Below, in pieces: positions 56,346-64,000 of a DNA stretch of 64,000 nt. The position numbers were made by a program, and so were the translations under genes. This stretch comes from Paraspadella gotoi. Its lineage: Eukaryota; Chaetognatha. The notes under the pieces are model-generated. The model searched no databases, was not told the DNA's origin, and worked only from the letters and a program-made list of their open reading frames with translations. The DNA lies in the NCBI GenBank assembly GCA_051294375.1, contig CM119266.1, positions 2,659,812 to 2,723,811 on the forward strand, in the 5' to 3' direction. The stretch's first letter is position 1; every line of letters begins with the position of its first letter.

Positions 56346-59300
56346 ATGAAGATCGCCATCGAGGGTTGTTGTCACGGAGAATTGGACAAAATATACGAAA
56401 CGATCGAATACATTCAAAAAGAGCAGAGATTCAAGATCGATTTGTTGATCGTTTGCGGAGATTTTCAGTCCGTGCGTAATCAGTCGGATCTACAGTCGAT
56501 GGCAGTTCCTCCCAAATATCGCGAGGTAAGTCTTTAGTCGGGCTGAAAATAAGTTCACCCCGCTTATAAGCATGACACCTTTAGTCTTTGAGTTTTACCA
56601 CGAGTTATACCATCAGCTCATGACCATCTAGTACTGGGATCAATCCCTAATTGTACTTACCCTGTAGGAAGCCTGAGCACGGCCGTAAAGGAGCCTTGGG
56701 GGCTGGCTACTATGATACTATACTATACTATACTAGTATGATACTATATACTATACTTCAGATGTAAACTAATTTAAAGAAACACGGTTTTTCGGGTTTC
56801 AATTAAAGTATTATTATTTTTATTATTATTATAATTATTTCATTCTCGTTAGATGGGTACCTTTTACAAGTATTATTCCGGCGAGAAAAAAGCTCCGGTG
56901 TTAACCGTATTCATCGGAGGCAACCACGAAGCCACCTCTTACCTCGCCGAACTTCCCTATGGCGGATGGGCGGCGCCCAACATCTATTACATGGGCTACG
57001 CCTCTGTCTTACAGTTCAACGGCATTAGGATAGCGGGTGAGGAGAGGTTTTCAGTGATGTTTTAAATCTGGTTTTCATATCATTTTGTTTATTATAAACA
57101 ACTTTTAGCTGCGCTCTTTTGTTGAATTTAATTTTACGATTTTGAGACAGTTAATTCCTTGGTAAATTTGCCCTCTCTAGGTCTCTCCGGGATCTACAAA
57201 GGTCATGACTACATCAAGGGTCACTTCGAGACGCCTCCATACACGGACGAGACGATACGCAGCGCCTATCACGTCCGCAACCTCGAAGTCTTCCGCCTCA
57301 AACAGATCGCCAAACCCCTCGACATCGTCGTCTCTCACGATTGGCCGCGCGGGATCTACTATCACGGGAACCACGAGGCGCTCGTCCGCCGCAAATCTTT
57401 TTTCGCTAAAGAGGTGGAGGATAACACCCTCGGAAGCCCCGTACTCGAAGATCTCTTGCTCGACCTCCGTCCTTCCTTCTGGTTCGCGGCGCATCTTCAC
57501 GTCAAGTTCGCCGCCGTCGTCGCCCACGAATCTCCGGCCGTCCGCAATCGACGCGTCGTCCTCCAAAAGTCGCCCTCCTCCGGCAAGGGACACGTCAAGA
57601 CTAAATTCCTCGCCCTCGACAAGTGCCTCCCGCGAAGACAATTCCTGCAGGTGATCGACGTTGAGTCGCCGTCTACGTTCAATGCCTCGTCGGACGCGGC
57701 GGGGCGCTTGTGCCTCGACCCGGAGTGGCTCTGCATCCTCAAGTCGACGGACCATTTGCTCAACGTGACTCCGACGACCTCCTTCATGCCGAGCAAGACC
57801 GGGACCGACGGAGAGAGATTCGACTTTGCTCCCACCGAACAAGAGATCGAGGAAATCTTCGAGGATTTTGGCGGAGACCTGAAGATTCCGGAGAACTTCG
57901 AACCTACCGTCGAGGCCTACGACCCGCGATCGGCGAGCGTCGTTAGAAACGTGGGTCTTGGAGCATTTTGAAAAGTGTTTTATTTTAATTATTAAGATCA
58001 TTAATTTCTGATTTAATATAGAGTTCTTGAAAAGGTTTCGCCTCCGGAACTCCGAGCCAACGCCCAAACGGGCCTCATCTGCGCAATGCTGGGGATCCGT
58101 GACGTCACGGCGGAAGCGGCCAAGCTCTCAGGACAAACGTCAGCGGGCACCGAAGTCACCGTCGACGCCGCCTTGCAAAGTCAGACATCGACGGCATCCT
58201 CTTTGTGCTTCTTCTGACTATTCTCTCTATGTTGTATCTTTATTTTCGAAGGCTCCAACAAATCTAGCGACGACGTCGATGAGGATTCCGGCTCCGAAGA
58301 AGAACGCCTTCTCTTGGCAGCTCTGCAAAGCCGACGCCAGAAGGAGCCGACGACGGACGAGGAGACAGTCGAAGACAAAGGCGGAGAGGCAGAAGGCGGC
58401 CCCTCGGCCGAGTTTCCCACTTTCATCAACGATTCCTTGATGGACGACGATGACGACGACGATGACGTTAAAGTGACAGTCTCCAGTAAGGCGTAGTGAA
58501 AGTTGCAGTTCAAAATTTGAATAGTTGATAATGAACTGTCTTGTACTAAAGAACATTGATATATAAAAATCTTTTTTTTTTAAATTTCTCAATTTTCGCA
58601 TTAGCCCAAACATACATGTATATACAGGAAGGTCCTGCTCTAATGGGACTAACTTCAAGTGCTTACAGCACAAAAACGGTTTATGATAGAAGAAAAAAGG
58701 GATTATATCTGGAAACTAGGTTCAATTCTCTTTCGATCGATATCAAAAACGTCTGAAAAATCCAACAGTAACTACTGTAATTCAAGCTTTTTGCGTAACA
58801 TGTCAAAATTCTTCGCGCTGCTTCCTTACAAAATTTAGGGAAATTTTGGCGAAAATCAAGATGAAGGATAATGACTTCTGACTTTTGGCCGGGCAGATTT
58901 TCGGACTTCAAATCCCATGATTAATGAAAATGTAGGATACAGAAGCAGAATGACATACGCATCCCCTCTAGAACTGTCGACCTTCTGATAGAAACCTAGC
59001 GATAGAAATGACAGCATTCCCAACGGGCGCGGTCCTAAAAGCTTTCTTCGAGTAATTAGAGAAGGTCATGGTTACCGAAAGTGAATTTTTTTAATTGATT
59101 GTCTCGTTGACGTTTAGTCAAATAACGAGGGTAAATAATAAGTGGCAAAGTATTTGGTTGACAATAGTTTTATTAATGACGGACAATGATTAGGGTGATG
59201 ACATAGGTAACGATGACACGATGACAAAGGTTAAGACAATATTAAACGGTTCAATAATTTTGACCATCAATCCCTCCGTCGGTTCCTCTGTCGGTCATTG

Positions 59301-60807
59301 GTCAATCTAAGGTTGACGTAAGGTCTGTGATTCGTCGGCCTTATCCACATATTTTTTATACTAAAATTTTATTATAGGTTAACTATAACAGTTTTTTTAT
59401 ATGAACCCACTTAATGAAATAATTTTCTAAAGTGTTTTCCTTTTATCAATTTTTCGTGAGGAATTCGAATCTGCTTTCAAAAAAAAGCAAAAACCATTTT
59501 AAATTTTGATATTTTTTATTGTGAGTATTATGTATAAATATGGGCTAATACAAATATTGAAAAATTAAAAAAAATGTTTTTTATTTAATTAAAAATGTTC
59601 ACAGGTACAAGCCTTAATGATATTCGAATTTTGATTCTACTTGATATTAATATTTTTGCTATGCTTTAGTCTCCAGTAATGCTTGTACTATTAAACACAA
59701 TGCCACTTTGAGATCGAACTTTCTCCTTTGACTTTGCAGAACCCGTCGCCGGTGTCGTCGTTCCCCAAAGTCAATCGACAGAACCTCTTACTAGTTCCAT
59801 CGGTAAGATTTTTCATCTTTTTCATTTTTATTAAATTTCGCGTCTTCACCCATTTCTTCTTTTAAATACTTCCTTTGTAGTCGGACATTGCCTAGGTTCA
59901 CCCCGCCTATAAGCATGATACTTTCAGTTGTTACCCGTTGGCTCATTGCGTAAAGCCATCAGCTCATGACCACTAGGTACCAGGTTCAATCCCAACCCGG
60001 TACATACGCTGCGGGTAGCGTGAGGACGGCCGTAATCAATGTCAATGGGGTGGGTCAGAAGTATGATTTGGGCACCTTCCCAAATGAAACTTCATACATT
60101 TCTAAGAAAACTTTCAATGGACCAAAATTTTCTAAAATGGCTAGAAGCACTAGTAATTAATTTTTTTTTAGATAGGAAATGTCAAAAAGATTTTTTTGAA
60201 TTTTGTATTTTTAAAAGCAGATTCAGATAGCTTATGAAAAGTTGTCTACACAAAGTATAATTCTTTTTTCAATATATTAATGATAAGTTGGTTAAAATTG
60301 GGAAAAATCTTTAAAAATCATCATCCGATGATTTTAGCAGTTTTTAATAATTTTTAGTAATTAAACATCAAAAATTTAAAAAGTTGTAATTATATTTTTT
60401 GCTCAACTTTTTGAGCTCTATCAGAATCAATTAAAAAAAACTTAAAATAAAAAAAAATTATATAGCAATATATTGCTATATAATGTCAAAAAATTTATAA
60501 TAATAATAATATTAATTAGCGAATTACTCATGGTTCGGAGCATTTTTGAAAAAAAATATTTTAACACAATAATTAATACCAATAATGGATTAGTGTAATG
60601 CCTTATCCAGTATCCACACCTTTAGACATATCCCTCACCAACCTTCCTTCTGCCGCAACTCTTACCGCGCCGTCCTCAATAGACCTCGCCGCTGGAAAGA
60701 GACCTTCGACAGGCGAGGCCGAAGCCGACTCTGCCAAGCCGACGCCCAAGAAACAATTCAAGAGAAGAAACGTCGCTCTGTATTCCGCTCTTGGCGCGGA
60801 TATTTAA
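56346..60807 (+). CDS. DBR1: RNA lariat debranching enzyme DBR1
   Basis: Seven exons: 56346-56525, 56853-57036, 57181-57950, 58035-58179, 58252-58485, 59740-59802, 60626-60807; 1758 nt, 585 aa (human 544). Hydrolyses the 2'-5' bond of excised intron lariats in the nucleus. The metallophosphoesterase core (1 to about 245) shows [13 protein letters not shown] (Cys where most relatives have Asp, as is normal for DBR1), [35 protein letters not shown] and [11 protein letters not shown]. The DBR1 C-terminal domain follows ([17 protein letters not shown]). An acidic Ser/Asp tail and a basic end ([16 protein letters not shown]) match the family's C-terminus. The exon 4 acceptor (CTTGAAAAG) is the only one keeping frame. 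Introns 1 and 6 contain SINE family A copies. Confidence 0.94.
56556..56705 (+). repeat. SINE family A, copy in DBR1 intron 1
   Basis: Contains CGCTTATAAGCATGACACCT, CCATCAGCTCATGACCA, a decayed B-box GGGATCAATCCC and GCACGGCCGTAAAGGAGCC, colinear with the better copy at 59893. Confidence 0.65.
58486..59739. other. DBR1 intron 5
   Basis: 1.25-kb AT-rich intron without nested coding signal; several minor open frames have no protein character. Confidence 0.6.
59893..60035 (+). repeat. SINE family A, best copy, in DBR1 intron 6
   Basis: Reads CGCCTATAAGCATGATACTT, A-box-like TGGCTCATTGCG, GCCATCAGCTCATGACCA, B-box GGTTCAATCCC and GCGTGAGGACGGCCGTA. A- and B-box spacing (about 45 bp) suits an RNA polymerase III promoter derived from a tRNA. 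Same orientation as the host gene. Confidence 0.7.
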
Positions 60808-61127
60808 AATTACGCTGAATCTAAAATATCACTCATTGTCACTCAGTTAAAAAAAGTTTGAGGGAACCAAAAAAGGTTTTGCACGAAACCATCTTAGTCG
60901 ACGTTTTTTCATACACCCAAGCCTCAAGCGGTTTAAAGTTCCAGTTGAATATACCTCATTCTTCTCTTTTTCTTGTTCTTCTTCCGCCGTCCGTGCATTC
61001 AATTTGTTTTTTTTTATCTCGCCAGACGGAAAATGCCCGACTTGGGCGAGATATTAATTCGTTTTTGTTTCTTTTGACCGTTGGTGTCATCGTTATCGTC
61101 GTCGTTGTCATGCTGTTTTATCATTGA

Positions 61128-62580
61128 AAATAGCTCAAGTGTGTAACCATAGGAAGCTGAAAATTTAGATATGGCTTCTCATCATTGAGGTCTTTTAAAT
61201 TGTTATGTTTCATATTCCTATACTCAATTGTTTATTTTATTTACAAAACAATTTATATATATATATGTAGATGAGTTCAGTTCTGCAACGGCTGTCCAGC
61301 AGCTGTCAAGTTTCTCTTTTTTTTTCTTTTAATTATATGTCGCTCTCTCTTTTTTCCATTGCAGCTTCTTCTGATTCGTTTAAAAACGAGTTTGTTCTGT
61401 AAAATGATAAAATTCGTTCTGAAAATGATAAAATTTAAAAAAATTAAAATTTAGTAGATAAAATATGAAAACAAAAACTAATAAAAATACTTTAATAAAT
61501 GTATTTTTTAATTTTATACATTAGTGGGCAACAGTGATTTATATATAGTAATAAGTATATAATAGGCTAAAATTTCAAATTATAATTTTTTAAATTTTAA
61601 GATTGGATTTATATTTTTTGCAAAAAGTTGAAATAAGAAAGTATTATTTTTTTAAAAAAATTTTTTCATTAAATTGGTTAAAAATGTAAGAAATTATATT
61701 TAAAACGCTGATTTTTAATTTCTAGCTTAAAAATATATTTTTTTTATAATTTAAACTTACTTTGACATAATTTTTGAAAAAGTTTTAATTTTCTCTTATC
61801 AACTTTTAATTAAGAATCTGAATCTATTCTCAGAATTTAAAAAAAAATCATCTTATTATATAAGGGTAGTACTATATATAAAATAAGCTGACTGAGCTAC
61901 TATATTTGTAAAAAAAAATAACTACAGATTAGTATTTATTAATATAATAATTTTTAAGATATAACTGTTAAATTTTGATTTTAAACTTTCATTTCACCCT
62001 ACTGTCCAGCCACTGTCCAGTTTCTATCTTTTTCTCTCTCTCTCTCATTAATACATACATTTGTTTGTTTTTATTTACAATGAATGACTATCATCGCATC
62101 AATGAATGATTATCATCGCGTCAATGAATGATTATCATCGCGTCAATGAATGATTATTATCGCGTCAATGAATGATTATCATCGCGTCAATGAATGATTA
62201 TCATCGCGTCAATGAATGATTATCATCGCGTCAATGAATGATTATCATCGCGTCAATGAATGATTATCATCGCGTCAATGAATGATTATCATCGCGTCAA
62301 TGAATGATTATCATCGCGTCAATGAATGATTATCATCGCGTCAATGAATGATTATCATCGCGTCAATCATTTGGTTATCATCGCGTTAATCATTTGGTTA
62401 TCATAGCGTTAATCATTTGGTTATCATCATATCCATCATTTGGTTATCATCGCATCCATCATTTGGTTATCATCGCATCAATCCTTTGGTTATCATCGCA
62501 TCAATCCTTTGGTTATCATCGCATCAATCCTTTGGTTATCATCGCATCAATCCTTTGGTTATCATTGCATCAATATTTGC
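61128..62580 (+). mobile_element. Interspersed element M, copy 2, with internal 22-bp array
   Basis: Left part (61128-61290, 61300-61400) matches the reverse complement of 43920-44470. The right part is a clean tandem array (next entry) grading into degenerate units with CATTTGGTTATCATCGCATC at 62365-62570. AT-rich, no coding capacity, ends not defined. Confidence 0.6.
62079..62370. repeat. 22-bp minisatellite, about 13 copies
   Basis: Nearly perfect copies of a 22-bp unit containing AATGATTATCATCGCGTCAA; the first copies differ by single bases (GACTATCATCGCATC). Each unit includes the dyad GATTATCATC and a CpG-containing GCGTC. Confidence 0.95.
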
Positions 62581-63720
62581 TTTATATTAAAAAATGAGGT
62601 ACTATGGCAACGGGAGGATAGCCTGTGATACCCGGGCGCGGGGTATCTCACCAACTGGCGTAGGGCTGCGGACCCTCAGTGACCGCCTCCTGTCACTGGC
62701 ATGTTTATACCGGCATCCGTCACATTTAAAGCCAGAACCGGGATACCCAGGGATTGAACCGGGACGCACGGATGGAATGAGATGATTTAGCCTGCTCAGC
62801 CATTGAGACGAGGCTGAGGACGGACAGCAGTGAGGCAGCTTTAAGTCTTGCTGCCACAGGATCCCCCCACCAGACTTTTCCACAGGGGCCTCAATCCTGA
62901 GGAGATGTCTGAGAGAAGGTTTTGATCTCATTGCCATAGTGAAAGCGACGCGAGCGAGTCTGGAGCGTTACCAGAGAAGTAGGGCATAGGCGTGATATGC
63001 ATACCCTAAGCGACGTAAGCGTGGGCGCACGGTGCGCAGCGGTTGCGTGTTCGAGAGTAGGGCTCACCACTTATGGCAACGGGAGATAGCCTGTGATACC
63101 CGGGGCGCGGGGTATCTCACCAACTGGTGTAGGGGCTGCGGACCCTCAGTGACCGCCTCCTGTCATGGCATGTTTATACCGGCACCGTCACAGAACAGAA
63201 CCGGGATACCCAGGGATTGAACCCGGGACGCACGGATGGAATGAGATGATTTAGCCTGCTCAGCCATTGAGACGAGGCTGAGGACGGACAGCAGTGAGCA
63301 GCTTTAAGTCTTGCTGCCACAGTACCTTTATTTTCCGAGAAAACTCCTGGACCAAATTTATTAAAATTTGGTATGATCCCTATTTGAATACAAATGAAGC
63401 TATCAAGGCAAATTTAAATATTTGATCCCTTGAGTTGAGATAGGCCCCCCGGGGGTTACCCATAGGAGCAAAAAAAATGGTTAAAAATTTTTATAAATTT
63501 TTTTATTATTTTTGTTTTGAACAGTTGCATAAACATTTACTCTTCCACAAAAACATATTTATTACCTCAAAAATATTTGTTTCCTTTAATTTTCAGCAGT
63601 TCAAATCAGATTTAGATTAATTTGGGAAATTTTGAAGTAAAACGATTAACCATGCATCTTTAAACAATGCTTAATTATTGAAAATTTATCAATTTTAATT
63701 TTAAAATGTTTTTATCAATC
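62581..63720. mobile_element. Foldback/MITE-like element F, copy 3, split by SINEs
   Basis: The left end ATATTAAAAAATGAGGTAC (62584-62602) is the F terminal repeat. The body resumes at 63322 with TACCTTTATTTTCC and follows copies 1 and 2 (GGACCAAATTTATTAAAATT, TTGTTTTGAACAGTTGCATA, GAAGTAAAACGATTAACCAT) until about 63720, where it stops before the right end. The intervening 62603-63321 is a SINE array; TAC is repeated on both sides. Confidence 0.75.
62603..63321 (-). mobile_element. tRNA-derived SINE family B, tandem dimer
   Basis: Two copies read on the minus strand, starting at about 63321 and 62859, each beginning CTGTGGCAGCAAGACTTAAA. The tRNA-like head has an A-box TGGCTGAGCAGG and, 40-odd bp on, a canonical B-box GGTTCAATCCC followed by TGGGTATCCCGG. 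The wide A-B spacing resembles class II (Ser/Leu) tRNAs. The non-tRNA part contains GGAGGCGGTCACTGAGGGTC. Copy 1 extends to about 62860 with GC-rich sequence that copy 2 lacks because it is cut at 62603. Confidence 0.78.
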
Positions 63721-63954
63721 AATGATTATTTTTTCATTAATTTTTTTTGATAGTAACGTCTGGCGAGATCACTATTTTTTGTTTTTGTTTTTTATAGATA
63801 AACAATCAACAAGCCTTGCGATAGACAGAATGCAATGGATTACCCTTGAGAACAAACTGTTGTCCTCTATCTTTCAAACTCGTTTCACGAACTAAACAAC
63901 TCCCTCCTTTATCTTCCGTCGTAAAATAGATATAGAATAATAATTCAAAAAACG
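63721..63954. promoter_or_regulatory. Upstream region of the terminal gene
   Basis: Placed by position only: about 230 bp between the end of element F and the start codon at 63955. No specific element identified. Confidence 0.25.
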
Positions 63955-64000
63955 ATGGCGGCGTTGGTGTCCGACGCCGCCCGCGCCTTCAGCGCTCGGT
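63955..64000 (+). CDS. First codons of a further gene, cut by the window end
   Basis: ATG in the context AAACGATGGCG followed by 15 GC-rich codons, MAALVSDAARAFSAR. The sharp change from AT-rich to GC-rich composition at the ATG is what marks true exons elsewhere in this window. The Ala/Arg/Ser-rich, acidic-poor start could be a mitochondrial presequence, but too little is present to name a family. Confidence 0.45.
   Translation, partial: MAALVSDAARAFSAR

Noticed and set aside
57177-58067. 296-aa minus-strand frame opposite DBR1
   Set aside because: Antisense shadow of DBR1 exon 3; composition is that of complemented codons and no family resemblance is present.
62079-62370. CRISPR array
   Set aside because: The units abut each other with no spacers; it is a plain 22-bp minisatellite in an animal genome.
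63000-63320. Genuine tRNA-Ser/Leu genes
   Set aside because: A- and B-boxes are good, but no acceptor stem pairing or anticodon arm could be drawn and the unit is part of a repeated SINE structure with its own body.

Overview
This is nuclear DNA from an animal, probably an invertebrate. Every recognisable protein is a eukaryotic or metazoan family, most genes have AT-rich spliceosomal introns with GT-AG (occasionally GC-AG) ends, coding exons are GC-richer than the introns, and families such as TOX, cytohesin, DBHS and astacin occur together with a ciliary assembly factor. The phylum cannot be fixed from the sequence. Exon models were built by hand from splice sites, reading phase and protein-family conservation. 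For all eight multi-exon genes with complete models the coding length comes out as a whole number of codons.

Layout: 1-2068 repeats; 2069-12224 (-) kinesin-13 (KIF2/MCAK type), whose introns carry a minisatellite, a hairpin repeat and a 1.4-kb tandem duplication; 12989-13555 (-) unrecognised 188-aa protein; 13851-18436 (-) CCDC93, with the whole DNAAF11/LRRC6 gene (16013-17598, -) inside its first intron; 18762-19786 a foldback repeat; 19985-24719 (-) TOX4-like HMG-box factor, divergent from 24990-26474 (+) a membrane-anchored astacin protease; 26821-28769 (-) aldehyde dehydrogenase, tail-to-tail with the astacin; 28.8-32.3 kb a repeat cluster; 32339-33160 and 33709-33942 (-) two related zinc-finger genes; 34714-36765 (-) a DBHS protein (NONO/SFPQ/NonA type); 37979-48007 (-) cytohesin, whose last intron contains an antisense three-exon coiled-coil gene (40364-42889, +); 48.0-54.2 kb without a recognisable gene; 54265-56046 (+) intronless mitochondrial HSP60; 56346-60807 (+) lariat debranching enzyme DBR1; 60.8-63.7 kb repeats including a long 22-bp array and tRNA-derived SINE copies; 63955 to the window end (+) the first codons of another gene.

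These are mostly housekeeping genes of unrelated pathways: microtubule depolymerisation, endosomal CCC-complex recycling, axonemal dynein preassembly, ARF activation, paraspeckle-type RNA binding, lariat turnover and mitochondrial folding. The notable biology is architectural: two gene-in-intron arrangements and a recurring pattern in which interspersed elements carry their own internal minisatellites. Five N runs (two of 25, two of 10, one of 14) and a frameshifted second copy of a kinesin exon show that part of the window is imperfectly assembled.
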